Assembly: GCF_036322625.1 (NCBI RefSeq)
Contig: NZ_AP027266.1
Location: forward strand, 3,041,001 to 3,105,000
Reading direction: 5' to 3'
Source: Roseicyclus marinus
GTDB lineage: Bacteria > Pseudomonadota > Alphaproteobacteria > Rhodobacterales > Rhodobacteraceae
DNA length: 64,000 bases
Below the pieces are notes generated by a model. It did not search any database. It was given only the letters and a program-made list of their open reading frames with translations, and had not been told where the DNA came from. A program made the translations under genes and the position numbers. Of the stretch, positions 37,604 to 46,464 are shown in pieces (within the stretch, counting starts at the first letter, position 1; each line of letters starts with the position of its first letter).

Positions 37604-38221
37604 TTATTTGATACCCGACAGCAATATGTTGTGCACGGGCCGGAACGACCGTCTATGGTGGGGGGTAACCCCCAGATCTAGTAGGGCCGCCCGGTGCGCC
37701 GCCGTGGGATAGCCTTGGTTCACCTCCCAGCCATAGCCGGGGAAGGCTTGGGCAAGCTCTGCCATGACCCGGTCGCGGGCCACCTTGGCGATGATGGAGG
37801 CGGCGGCCACCGACAGGCTCAGCGCATCGCCCTTGACCAGCGTCACGCCACGGCAGGGCAATCCCTGCGGACAGGCATTGCCGTCGATCAGCGCGGCATC
37901 GGGGGGGATCGCCAGCCCCTCCACCGCCCGCCGCATCGCCAGGAGCGAGGCTTCGCGGATGTTCAGCCGGTCGATTTCCTCGACACTGGCCCAGGCCAGG
38001 CTGACCTCGGCACGGGCCTGGATCGCGTCGAAAAGCCGTTCGCGGCGCGCGGCGCTCAGAACCTTGGAATCGTTCAGCCCCTCGGGCAGGTCATGGGGGT
38101 TCAGCACGACCGCCGCCGCCGCGACCGGCCCGGCCAGCGGCCCGCGCCCGGCCTCGTCCACGCCGCAGACACGCGCGCCCAGCGCGGCTTCATGGGTCAG
38201 GTCGGGATGGCTTCTCGGCAT
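37604..38221 (-). CDS. rnhB: Ribonuclease HII
   Basis: RNase HII (205 residues) removes ribonucleotides from DNA and RNA-DNA hybrids. The catalytic acids are in [16 protein letters not shown] (DEAGRG), LIDGNACP and the KVARDRVM region. It sits directly upstream of ccrM on the same strand, with 99 bp between them, an arrangement also seen in other alphaproteobacteria. Confidence 0.95.
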   Translation of the reverse strand: MPRSHPDLTHEAALGARVCGVDEAGRGPLAGPVAAAAVVLNPHDLPEGLNDSKVLSAARRERLFDAIQARAEVSLAWASVEEIDRLNIREASLLAMRRAVEGLAIPPDAALIDGNACPQGLPCRGVTLVKGDALSLSVAAASIIAKVARDRVMAELAQAFPGYGWEVNQGYPTAAHRAALLDLGVTPHHRRSFRPVHNILLSGIK

Positions 38222-38402
38222 GCGTGTTCATCCCACGCCCCCTTGCCCCGCACAAGGGCCGCGCCCGTGCCCCGGTTATCCGATAACAGCCCCGATCCGG
38301 CGCTCGGTCATTGCTTAACAGGTCCGATCAAGGCACCGATGCGCCATCGGGTCCGCCCCGCGACGGATGACCCGACTGACAACGACAGGATCGAGCACAA
38401 CG

Positions 38403-38693
38403 ATGAGATGGCGCAGGCTTCTTCCCCTTTCGGGCATGCTGCTGGTCGTGGCCAATTCCGCGCTGGCCGCCTGCTTTGCGGATTACCGGGCAAAGATGGA
38501 TAACCCGCTCAGACTGCATTACGGTGTGATCGAGCTGCCGCAAGACGCCTGTTCGGTCACGGCAGCCGCGCCCGTGATCGCGGAACGGATCGCGCAGGGC
38601 GGGTGGGAGTTGTTGCAGGTGGTGTCGGTCTTCGATGAGCAGGGCCTCGCCACAAGGAGGGCCGATGCCGCAGAGTATTTCCTCCGTTTCTGA
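38403..38693 (+). CDS. Small secreted protein, unknown
   Basis: The protein has 96 residues. The start MRWRRLLPLSGMLLVVANSA reads as a signal peptide ending near ALA (about 1-23), followed by ACFADYRAKMDNPLRLHYGV. Single Cys residues are at about 24 and 46. I do not recognise a family. The next gene starts inside its last 29 bp in another frame, so they are likely co-transcribed. A longer N-terminus is possible, but the hydrophobic stretch favours this start. Confidence 0.72.
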   Translation: MRWRRLLPLSGMLLVVANSALAACFADYRAKMDNPLRLHYGVIELPQDACSVTAAAPVIAERIAQGGWELLQVVSVFDEQGLATRRADAAEYFLRF

Positions 38694-39366
38694 GACGCGG
38701 ATCGCCTCCGGGCGGATCGTGCTCTTCGGGGTTCTGGGCGTGGTGGGGGTGCTGGCCGCCTCCGCCGTGCTCCTGTTCCTGAACCTGCCCGATGCCGACG
38801 CGTTCAACGCCGCCGTGGCCGAGGTTTTCGTGCTGAACGATGTGCGCGACCCCGATGCGACCCGCGTGCTCGAGATCATGGCCCAGACCGGCACCAGCTT
38901 TTCCAAGGTTCTGGAAAGCTACCGTTGGGTGATCTTCGTGCTCATGCTCTTTGCCACGGGGCTGCTTGTGGCCTGTCTCGTGTTTCTCGTGACGATCGTG
39001 ACGCTCAACCGCCGGATCGGCCAGATCGAGCGGCAGGGGATACAGGTGTCCTCGCTCATCCTCAGCCGCGAGGAACGGGTGGTGCTGATCAACAACCTCG
39101 CCTTCAAACTGACCGATGCCGCGATGGAAACGCTGAGCGTGCTGGCCGAGGCACGGCTCGATGACGAGGTGCTGTCCGGCGCGCAGATCGAGGCGATGGT
39201 TTCGGGCAAACACGACACCGACGCCGACGAGGCGGCGGGCGCGACCCGCATCAAGCGGCTGCGCGATACGCTGGGCAATCAGATCGTCAGCGAATTGCTG
39301 ATCAAGAACATCGCCCGCAAGGGCTATGTGCTGGCCATCGACAAGGATGTCATCCGCATGATCTGA
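38665..39366 (+). CDS. Two-helix membrane protein, unknown
   Basis: The 233-residue protein has membrane helices at about 17-38 and 85-108 and a cytoplasmic helical region after that, with LNRRIGQIERQGIQVSSLIL and a long alpha-helical tail. It could be a signalling or scaffold protein. The ATG at 38665 follows AAGGAGGGCCG closely. It overlaps the upstream secreted-protein gene by 29 bp. No family is recognised. Confidence 0.75.
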   Translation: MPQSISSVSETRIASGRIVLFGVLGVVGVLAASAVLLFLNLPDADAFNAAVAEVFVLNDVRDPDATRVLEIMAQTGTSFSKVLESYRWVIFVLMLFATGLLVACLVFLVTIVTLNRRIGQIERQGIQVSSLILSREERVVLINNLAFKLTDAAMETLSVLAEARLDDEVLSGAQIEAMVSGKHDTDADEAAGATRIKRLRDTLGNQIVSELLIKNIARKGYVLAIDKDVIRMI

Positions 39367-39429
39367 GGCGCGGTCAAGGCAACGGGCCCATGGGCCCGCG
39401 CCCCGCCAGATCACGCAAGGCATGGCGTC

Positions 39430-39735
39430 TCAGCAATAAGGTGCGCCGCGCCCGTAGCCCGCGCTGTCGGTGATGTTGCCGTTGTCGGCATCGGTCCGCC
39501 CGGTGTAGATGCCACCGCCGCCCCGACCACAGCCGCCGCGATCGGTCCAGCTGCCATTGTCGCTGTCGGTGGATTGCGCCTGAGCGCTGTTCCCCGTCAG
39601 GGCCGCAGCCGCACCTGCCGCGCCGCCCACCGCCATGAGGCCAAGAAATCCGCGCCGACCGGAGTGATGGACGGTGGTGATGTCACTGTCGGACAGGGTC
39701 TTGGGGGCTGTCTTCTTGGGATCTTCGCTGGACAT
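39430..39735 (-). CDS. Tat-exported small repeat protein, possible peptide precursor
   Basis: The protein has 101 residues. A twin-arginine signal (GRRGFLGLMAVGGAAG, Arg27-Arg28) is followed by a cleavage site at AQA (51-53). Before it lies TLSDSDITTV, which resembles the acidic leaders of some peptide precursors. The mature part of about 48 residues contains two copies of a 17-residue motif: TDSDNGSWTDRGGCGRG (56-72) and TDADNGNITDSAGYGRG (81-97), sharing 11 residues. It ends in APYC, with Cys69 and Cys101. It is divergent from a JmjC/cupin oxygenase. It could bind metal or be a modified peptide. Confidence 0.75.
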   Translation of the reverse strand: MSSEDPKKTAPKTLSDSDITTVHHSGRRGFLGLMAVGGAAGAAAALTGNSAQAQSTDSDNGSWTDRGGCGRGGGGIYTGRTDADNGNITDSAGYGRGAPYC

Positions 39736-39927
39736 GGCACGTTCCTCCTCTTGGGGTGCTGTCTTGCTACTGGCCGCCGGGTTCACGGGACCGATGCGGT
39801 GAGACCCTTGTCGCAAAGCGCGCAACACCGGTCAATGCGCAGCTGCCCCCGACCGCGACGGGGATGGACGACTGCCGATGGGCGTGTTCAAACTGTCACG
39901 GCCCCTGCAACCAGCACGAGAGCCTTC

Positions 39928-41115
39928 ATGCAGACCAACGATTGCAGCTTCGACTGGTGCATCGCGCCTGTCAGCCCCGAGACATTCTTTGCCGACCACT
40001 ACGAAAAGGCCCCCCTGCGCATCGCGCGCGACGACCCCGCCTATTACGCCGATCTGCTGGGTTTCGACGACATCGACCGCGTCGTGAGCACCATGGGGCT
40101 TTCAGTGCCCGAGATCGCGGTGACGCGCGCCGCGGGCGATATCACGCCGGCCGATTACGCCTACGAATCGGGTTTCGTGGATCCGGTCCGGGTGAACCAG
40201 CTGTTCGCGGATGGGGCGACCGTGATCCTGTCGGGCCTGCATGAACGGCTGCCGCGACTGGCCGCCTTCTGTCGCGCGCTCGAATCCGTCTTCTCGGCCC
40301 GGGTGCAGACCAACATCTACATGACCCAGGCCGAAAGTCAGGGCTTCCGCGCCCATTACGACGATCACGATGTCCTGGTGCTGCAGGTGGCGGGCACCAA
40401 GGAATGGCGCTTCTACGGGACGCCCGTGGAATTGCCCCTGACCACGCAGGCCTTCAACCCCGCCGAGGTCGAGATCGGCCCCGAAACCGAGCGCTTCGTC
40501 CTGCAACCGGGCGACATGCTCTATGTTCCGCGCGGGCTGGCCCATGACGCGGTGGCCACCGGCGAGCCGTCGCTGCACATCACGACCGGGCTCATGTGCC
40601 GCACATGGGCGGATGTGCTGGTCGAGGCGGTGAACGTGATGGCCCACCGCGACCCCGACCTGCGCCGCGCCCTGCCGCCCGGTTTCGCCAATCGCGGCCA
40701 TGACCACGGCCGTCATCAAGCCGATTTCGAAGAGATGCTCGCGCGCATCGCCCGCGATGCGCCGCTGGCCAAGCTGCTCGACGGGTTCAAGCAGGATTTC
40801 CTGACCGGCCGCGTGCCGCGCGCCCATGGGCAGATGGCGGAAATGGCCAAGCTCAAGGGTCTGGCCCCCGACAGCCGCGTCAGCGCCCGCCCGCACCTGA
40901 TCCACGACCTGACATCGTCGGAGGCCGACGGCACGGTGCGGCTTGTCTGCCAGGGGGCCGAGATCGAATTGCCCGATTTCACCCGCGACACGCTCGAGGC
41001 CGCCGTCTCGGCGCGCGACATCCGTGTGGGCGATCTTCCGGGGGATCTGGACGATGCGGGCAAGCTTGTGCTCGTGCGCCGGCTGGTCCGCGAGGGGCTG
41101 ATGGTCATCCACTGA
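39928..41115 (+). CDS. JmjC/cupin 2-oxoglutarate oxygenase, ribosomal-oxygenase-like
   Basis: The 395-residue protein has the Fe(II)-binding facial triad in FRAHYDDHDV (His143, Asp145) and YVPRGLAHDAV (His206), with a Lys158 (GTKEW) suited to bind 2-oxoglutarate. The HYDDHDVLVLQVAGTKEWRFYG block matches the YcfD/NO66/MINA ribosomal oxygenase group, which hydroxylates arginine or histidine of ribosomal proteins. The C-terminal part (about 230-395) would be the dimerisation and winged-helix region. The gene is divergent from the small Tat protein. Its substrate is not determinable from sequence: a ribosomal protein or the neighbour peptide. Confidence 0.85.
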   Translation: MQTNDCSFDWCIAPVSPETFFADHYEKAPLRIARDDPAYYADLLGFDDIDRVVSTMGLSVPEIAVTRAAGDITPADYAYESGFVDPVRVNQLFADGATVILSGLHERLPRLAAFCRALESVFSARVQTNIYMTQAESQGFRAHYDDHDVLVLQVAGTKEWRFYGTPVELPLTTQAFNPAEVEIGPETERFVLQPGDMLYVPRGLAHDAVATGEPSLHITTGLMCRTWADVLVEAVNVMAHRDPDLRRALPPGFANRGHDHGRHQADFEEMLARIARDAPLAKLLDGFKQDFLTGRVPRAHGQMAEMAKLKGLAPDSRVSARPHLIHDLTSSEADGTVRLVCQGAEIELPDFTRDTLEAAVSARDIRVGDLPGDLDDAGKLVLVRRLVREGLMVIH

Positions 41116-41142
41116 CCTGACCCGCGGCACGCCTGCCTGACG

Positions 41143-41280
41143 GTGGAGGGGGCCAGCCCCCCGTCGCGTGCCGCGACTCCCCCCGGAGTTTTTCGGCCAA
41201 GATGAAGAAACCCGCGTCTCGCGCCTTCATCTTGGCGAAAAAACTCCCGCCGGAGGCTCCCGCAGCTGCCACGGGCGGGC
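41143..41280. repeat. Two head-to-head copies of the CTTCATCTTGGC repeat
   Basis: One copy lies on the minus strand (41143-41206, with GGAGTTTTTCGGCCAAGATG at its right end on the plus strand). The other lies on the plus strand (41224-41280, starting CTTCATCTTGGCGAAAAAAC). They face each other between two genes that converge here. The neighbouring F420-related gene stops at 41286. Confidence 0.85.
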
Positions 41281-41285
41281 CGGTG

Positions 41286-42521
41286 TCAGTCCTCGCGCGT
41301 TTCGCCCCTGGCCGGAGCGAGGCCGTAGCGCGCGGCGACCCGCCAGACATGGGCGGGGACCATGTTCTTGACCCGCGCGGGATGGGCCCGGCGCAGGTGC
41401 AAGATCGTCTCGATCGCCTTCATCTCGACCCGTGCGCGGGCGAATTCCAGGCCCTGCGGCCCGATGCGCGGCTGCAAGAAGGCCACGATGGGACGTGCCC
41501 AATCGGGCATGGACCGCAGGGGCAGGCCGCCCGCGGCGCGTTCGGTATTGGCAAGAAACCCTTTCACCGCACCGATCCGCTTGCCCTTGTCGGTCAGGGC
41601 CGCCTCGGCCAGGCGGGGGCGGATCGCGTCGAGCATCTCCACCCCGCGCGGGTTGCGCGCGATCACCCATTGGTCGCCATCGCCCCCCATGTAGCCCACA
41701 GTGATATCGGCGAGCCGGTTGGTGTAATCCACGCAGGTCTTGCAGGTCATGGGAAAGAAATCGGCCGGCAATTTCGAGATCGGCAGCTTGAGGAAGGGCA
41801 CCAACCGATCCGGCCTGCCATCGTCGAAGCGCAGCTCGACCCGGTAATCGGCCCGGAATTCGAGATAGGAAATCGTCTCGGGCCGCGCATCCAGCAGCGC
41901 AAGGAAGCCGTGGAAATTCTCGGTCGTCGTATTGTCCGAACAGGGCGTTCCGATCACGTAGAGCCGCTCGAGGCCCAGGTCCGCCTCGATCTGGCGCAGC
42001 GCATAGACCTGGCAGGGGATGCCGATCACCGCGATCCGCCGATGCCCCGCCGCCACCGCCGGTTCCAGCGCGGCCAGCGTCGGCGCATAGCCCATGCGCA
42101 TGCCCCGGCATTGTGCCAGGTCGGCGGGGTCGGTCACGATCACGGGCTCGGGCCGCCAGCGATCCTCGGGATGGGGGCGCACGGCCAGAACCGCATCGAC
42201 CCTGCCGCGCTGGAGCAGGCTTGCGGCCAGCGCCGTAGTGATGCCGGTCCATTGCGCGCCTTCTGCGGCCGGGGTCAGGCGCGCCCGGATCATCGCGCGG
42301 CTCACGCCGAAAAACGCCTCCTCCCCCAGGTCGGGGTCGGCGGTGCGGCCATGGACACGGGCCTCGACCGTCTCGTAATCGGGCTGGATGAACTGGCAGG
42401 CCCGCCCACAGGCGCGCCCGTCGCCCATCCGGCTGACGCCGCAATCGGTGCAAAGGCCCGGACGCGGACCGCCGCCAAGGCTGGGCACGGTCAGACCGGG
42501 GCGGGATGTATCCTTGGGCAT
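41286..42521 (-). CDS. F420 hydrogenase beta-subunit family Fe-S oxidoreductase
   Basis: The 411-residue protein belongs to the coenzyme F420 hydrogenase/dehydrogenase beta family (FrhB-like N- and C-terminal domains). Cysteine clusters are present: CTDCGVSRMGDGRACGRAC (24-42), GIPC near 166, GTPCSDN near 190, and CKTCVDYTNRLADIT near 262. The last two areas are expected to bind Fe-S clusters. Members act as flavin/Fe-S reductases of varied substrates, including chlorophyll intermediates (BciB); the role here is unknown. It is divergent from the soe gene cluster. Confidence 0.85.
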   Translation of the reverse strand: MPKDTSRPGLTVPSLGGGPRPGLCTDCGVSRMGDGRACGRACQFIQPDYETVEARVHGRTADPDLGEEAFFGVSRAMIRARLTPAAEGAQWTGITTALAASLLQRGRVDAVLAVRPHPEDRWRPEPVIVTDPADLAQCRGMRMGYAPTLAALEPAVAAGHRRIAVIGIPCQVYALRQIEADLGLERLYVIGTPCSDNTTTENFHGFLALLDARPETISYLEFRADYRVELRFDDGRPDRLVPFLKLPISKLPADFFPMTCKTCVDYTNRLADITVGYMGGDGDQWVIARNPRGVEMLDAIRPRLAEAALTDKGKRIGAVKGFLANTERAAGGLPLRSMPDWARPIVAFLQPRIGPQGLEFARARVEMKAIETILHLRRAHPARVKNMVPAHVWRVAARYGLAPARGETRED

Positions 42522-42574
42522 GGGCTGGCGTCCGGGACAGGGGATGGACCGACTATCGATGTCAGAGCCCAGAC

Positions 42575-42592
42575 TGTCAATTAAAGTTTACA
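42575..42592. promoter_or_regulatory. Operator-like inverted repeat between divergent genes
   Basis: TGTCAATTAAAGTTTACA lies in the 168-bp gap between the F420-related gene and soeA. The half-sites TGTCAA and TTTACA (6-nt spacer) are near complements, a pattern fitting a dimeric transcription factor. The stretch is strikingly AT-rich compared with its surroundings. The regulator is unknown. Confidence 0.35.
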
Positions 42593-42689
42593 CTTTCCGC
42601 CGATGCCGCAAATCCGCGCCCCGCCCATTGCATCCGCCACGTGACGCGGTCAAAGCTTGCCCCCGGCACCAAACCCGCGGGGAGGGCGG

Positions 42690-45515
42690 ATGGGGCACCA
42701 GGAACCACACATCGACCTGTCACCACGGGTTTCGGACACGATCCGCAAGACCACCTGCTACATGTGCGCCTGCCGTTGCGGCATCGACGTGCATCTGAAG
42801 CAGGGGCGCGTCGCCTATATCGAGGGCAACCGCGACCATCCCGTGAACCGGGGTGTCCTGTGCGCCAAGGGTGCGGCGGGCATCATGCAGGTCAACGCCC
42901 CCTCGCGCCTGCGCGCACCGCTGCGACGCGTGGGGCCGCGCGGCTCGGGCCGGTTCGAGGAAATCAGCTGGGACGAGGCGCTGCAAACCGCCGTGGACTG
43001 GATGGCCCCCCTGCGCGCGAATGCGCCCGAGAAACTGGCCTTTTTCACCGGGCGCGACCAGTCGCAATCCCTGACAAGCTGGTGGGCGCAACAATTCGGC
43101 ACGCCCAATTACGCCGCCCATGGCGGGTTCTGTTCCGTCAACATGGCCGCCGCAGGCATCGCCACGATGGGCGGGGCCTTTTGGGAATTCGGCCAACCCG
43201 ATTGGGAGCGGACGAAGCTGCTGCTCCTGTTCGGCGTGGCCGAAGATCACGACAGCAACCCGATCAAGATCGGCCTGGGCAAACTGAAAGCGCGGGGCGC
43301 GCGCGTGATCGGGATCAACCCGGTGCGCTCGGGCTACAATGCGGTGGCCGACGATTGGTTCGCCATCACGCCGGGCACCGACGGGCTCTTGATCCTGTCG
43401 CTCGTCCATTGCCTGCTCAAGGCGGGGCGCATCGATCTCGACTACCTCGCCCGCTACACCAACGCGCCCCTTCTGGTGAACGAGGACCCCGACAGCCCGG
43501 AAAACGGCCTTTTCCTGCGCGATGCACAGGGCAAGCCGCTGGTCCTCGACCGCGCAAGCCACCTCCCCGTGGCCTTCGACGCGCCGGGGGTGAAACCCGA
43601 TCTTGCCCATGGCTACCGGCGCGCGGGCATCACGCACCGCCCCGTCTTCCGGATCCTCGCCGACCGCTACCTCGCGCCTGAACATGCCCCCGAGGCGGTG
43701 GCCGAACGCTGCGGCATCCCCGCCAGCCGCATCCGGGCGCTGGCCGCGGAACTAGCCCGCGTGGCCTTCGACGAGGCGATCGAGATCGATCAGCCCTGGA
43801 CGGATTTCCGCGGCACGCGGCACGCGAAAATGGTGGGCCGCCCCGTCGCCATGCACGCCATGCGCGGCATCTCGGCCCATTCGAACGGCTTCCAGACGGC
43901 GCGGGCGCTGCACCTGTTGCAGATCCTCCTCGGCACGGTCGAAACCCCCGGCGGCTTCCGCTTCAAACCGCCCTATCCCAAACCGATGGAGGCGCACCCA
44001 AGGCCCCATGCGACCGCCACGCCGGGCCAGTCGCTCAAGGGGCCGCACCTGGGCTTTCCCCTTGGCCCCGAGGATCTGGCGCTCGATGCGCAAGGAAACC
44101 CCCAACGCATCGACAAGGCCTTCAGCTGGGAAAACCCGCTCTCGGCCCATGGGCTGATGCACATGGTCATCGCCAATGCCCATGCGGGCGATCCCTACAG
44201 GATCGACACGCTCTTTCTCTACATGGCGAACATGGCGTGGAATTCCTCCATGGGCACGGCGCGCGTCATCGACATGCTGACCGACACCGACCCGGATACG
44301 GGCGAATATGTCATCCCGCGCATCATCTATTCCGATGCCTATTCCTCCGAGATGGTGGCCTATGCCGACCTGATCCTGCCCGATACGACCTATCTCGAAC
44401 GCCACGATTGCATCAGCCTGCTCGACCGCCCGATTTCCGAGGCCGAGGCCGCCGCCGATGCGATCCGTTGGCCCGTGGTCGATCCCGACCGTGACGTGCG
44501 CGGCTTCCAATCGGTGCTGATCGATCTGGGGGCGCGGCTTGGCCTGCCCGGTTTCGTCACGGAGGACGGCAGCCCCGTCTATGCCGATTACGCCGATTAC
44601 ATCACCAACCACCAACGCCGCCCCGGCATCGGCCCCCTGATGGGCTTTCGCGGCGACGGCACCGAGACGGGGCGCGGCGCGCCCAATGCAGACCAACTCG
44701 CCCGCTACATCGAGAACGGCAGCCATTTCCAGGCCCATATCCCGCCCGAGGCGCAATTCTTCAAACCCTGGAACAGCGCCTACCAGGATTGGGCGGCGGG
44801 CCTTGGTCTTTACGACAGCCCGCAACCCTATCTCTTCAACCTCTGGCTCGAGCCGCTCCGCCGCTTCCAGCTTGCCGCCGAAGGGCATGGACCCCACCAG
44901 CCGCCCGATCACCTGCGCGCGCGCATCAAGGCCACGATGGACCCCCTGCCCATCTGGTACGAACCCTTCGAGCAATCGGCGATCGACCAGGATGCCTATC
45001 CGCTCCATGCGCTCACCCAACGCCCGATGGCGATGTATCATTCCTGGGGCAGCCAGAACGCCTGGCTGCGGCAGATCCACGGCGAAAACCCGCTCTACCT
45101 GCCCACGAATCTCTGGGATGAACACCACTTTGCCGAAGGCGATTGGGCCCGCGTCACCTCTCCCCATGGCGCGATCACGGTCCCCGTGGCCCATATGGCC
45201 GCCCTCAACCCCAACACGATCTGGACCTGGAACGCGATCGGCAAACGCGCAGGCGCCTGGGCGCTAGACCCCAGGGCGCCCGAGGCGACGCGCGGCTTCC
45301 TGCTCAACCACCTGATCCACGAGCTTCTGCCGCCCAAGGGCGATGGCCACCGCTGGGCCAATTCCGATCCCGTAACCGGGCAGGCCGCCTGGTTCGACCT
45401 GCGCGTCCGCATCGAAAAGGTCCCCGCCCCAGACAGGACCCAACCGGCCTTCGCGTCGCTCGCCTCGCCCGTGGGCACAGGCCCCGCGACCCTCGCGTGG
45501 AAGGTCGGAAAATGA
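42690..45515 (+). CDS. soeA: Sulfite dehydrogenase molybdopterin subunit, SoeA-like
   Basis: This 941-residue protein belongs to the DMSO reductase superfamily. The N-terminus holds a [4Fe-4S] motif (Cys23, Cys26, Cys30, Cys58). Cys148 in GGFCSVNMAAAG is the probable Mo ligand. No Tat signal is present, so the complex would sit on the cytoplasmic face. Together with the ferredoxin-like and DmsC-like subunits downstream it fits SoeABC, which oxidises sulfite to sulfate in the cytoplasm and passes electrons to the quinone pool. A different substrate is possible. The start at 42690 follows GGGGAGGG. Confidence 0.85.
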   Translation: MGHQEPHIDLSPRVSDTIRKTTCYMCACRCGIDVHLKQGRVAYIEGNRDHPVNRGVLCAKGAAGIMQVNAPSRLRAPLRRVGPRGSGRFEEISWDEALQTAVDWMAPLRANAPEKLAFFTGRDQSQSLTSWWAQQFGTPNYAAHGGFCSVNMAAAGIATMGGAFWEFGQPDWERTKLLLLFGVAEDHDSNPIKIGLGKLKARGARVIGINPVRSGYNAVADDWFAITPGTDGLLILSLVHCLLKAGRIDLDYLARYTNAPLLVNEDPDSPENGLFLRDAQGKPLVLDRASHLPVAFDAPGVKPDLAHGYRRAGITHRPVFRILADRYLAPEHAPEAVAERCGIPASRIRALAAELARVAFDEAIEIDQPWTDFRGTRHAKMVGRPVAMHAMRGISAHSNGFQTARALHLLQILLGTVETPGGFRFKPPYPKPMEAHPRPHATATPGQSLKGPHLGFPLGPEDLALDAQGNPQRIDKAFSWENPLSAHGLMHMVIANAHAGDPYRIDTLFLYMANMAWNSSMGTARVIDMLTDTDPDTGEYVIPRIIYSDAYSSEMVAYADLILPDTTYLERHDCISLLDRPISEAEAAADAIRWPVVDPDRDVRGFQSVLIDLGARLGLPGFVTEDGSPVYADYADYITNHQRRPGIGPLMGFRGDGTETGRGAPNADQLARYIENGSHFQAHIPPEAQFFKPWNSAYQDWAAGLGLYDSPQPYLFNLWLEPLRRFQLAAEGHGPHQPPDHLRARIKATMDPLPIWYEPFEQSAIDQDAYPLHALTQRPMAMYHSWGSQNAWLRQIHGENPLYLPTNLWDEHHFAEGDWARVTSPHGAITVPVAHMAALNPNTIWTWNAIGKRAGAWALDPRAPEATRGFLLNHLIHELLPPKGDGHRWANSDPVTGQAAWFDLRVRIEKVPAPDRTQPAFASLASPVGTGPATLAWKVGK

Positions 45516-45522
45516 CCCGCAG

Positions 45523-45579
45523 CTTCATCTTGGCCCGAAAACTCTCGGGGGAGCGCGAGGGGGCAGACAGCCCCCTCGC
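45523..45579 (+). repeat. Dispersed hairpin repeat, CTTCATCTTGGC family, copy 2
   Basis: The element differs from 36226-36282 at one base out of 57 and carries the same hairpin GCGAGGGGGC/GCCCCCTCGC. It lies 7 bp after the soeA stop and before the hydrolase gene, so it sits inside a likely operon. It may tune mRNA stability or expression between the two parts. Confidence 0.93.
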
Positions 45580-45630
45580 TCCGGTCGTCGCCACAGGCGG
45601 CGAAACCCCTCAGCCACACCACGGACCCAG

Positions 45631-46464
45631 ATGACGACCCATTCCACCCTTTCCGCCGACGGCACGCGCCTTGCCTTTCGCACCACGGGCGACCCTGCCG
45701 CGCCGCAGGTCCTCCTGATCCACGGCTGGTCGCAGGCGGGCCCCTGCTGGCAAGCCACGACCGACCGCCTGTCGGACCGCTTCCACCTCGTCACGCTCGA
45801 CCTGCGCGGCCATGGCGCATCGGACAAACCCGAGGATCCGGCGGCCTATACCGATACCGCGCTCTGGGGCGATGACATCGCCGCCGTCATCGCCGCGGCA
45901 GGTCTCACCCGGCCCGTTCTTGTCGGCTGGTCCTATGGCTCGCGCGTCATCGCGGCCCATCTCGCCACCCATGGGGACGCGCATCTGGCGGGCGTGGTTC
46001 TGGCGGGGGGCATCCTTGCCATCGGGGCCGCGCGCGAGGATTGGATGGTCGGCCCCGCCTCTCCCGGCCTTGACCGCGATCTTTACACCGACGACCTGCC
46101 CCGCAGGCTGGCCGCCACCACCCGTTTCGTCGACGCCTGCACGACCGATCCGCTCGACCGCGAAACCTATGCCGGGATGGTGGGCCTCAACATGCTCTGC
46201 CCGGCGCATGCCCGTCGCGCGCTCTTCGCCGCCGATCTCGACCTGCGCCCGACCTATGCCGCGATGACCTGTCCGGGTCTCGTCATCCACGGCCTGTCGG
46301 ACAAGGTCGTCTCGCCCGAAACCGGGCGCGCGGCCGCAGCCCTCATGCCCAGGGGCCGCTTCACCGGATACGAGGGGATAGGCCACGCGCCATTCCTCGA
46401 AGCCCCCGACCGGTTCGCCGCCGATCTCGCGGATTTCACCACAGCCTGCCAGACCGCGCCATGA
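45631..46464 (+). CDS. Alpha/beta hydrolase
   Basis: This 277-residue alpha/beta hydrolase has the oxyanion region LIHGWSQAGPCW (about 30-41), the nucleophile elbow GWSYGSR (Ser near 109), and a C-terminal His in GIGHAPFLE (near 251). It lies between soeA and soeB and overlaps the latter by 4 bp (ATGA), which couples their translation. Its role in the sulfite system is unknown; it may act on a sulfur- or lipid-linked ester. Confidence 0.88.
   Translation: MTTHSTLSADGTRLAFRTTGDPAAPQVLLIHGWSQAGPCWQATTDRLSDRFHLVTLDLRGHGASDKPEDPAAYTDTALWGDDIAAVIAAAGLTRPVLVGWSYGSRVIAAHLATHGDAHLAGVVLAGGILAIGAAREDWMVGPASPGLDRDLYTDDLPRRLAATTRFVDACTTDPLDRETYAGMVGLNMLCPAHARRALFAADLDLRPTYAAMTCPGLVIHGLSDKVVSPETGRAAAALMPRGRFTGYEGIGHAPFLEAPDRFAADLADFTTACQTAP

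Noticed and set aside
45631-46464. Hydrolase as a recent insertion in the soe operon
   Set aside because: Its 4-bp ATGA overlap with soeB and similar codon use suggest a settled operon member rather than a recent insertion.
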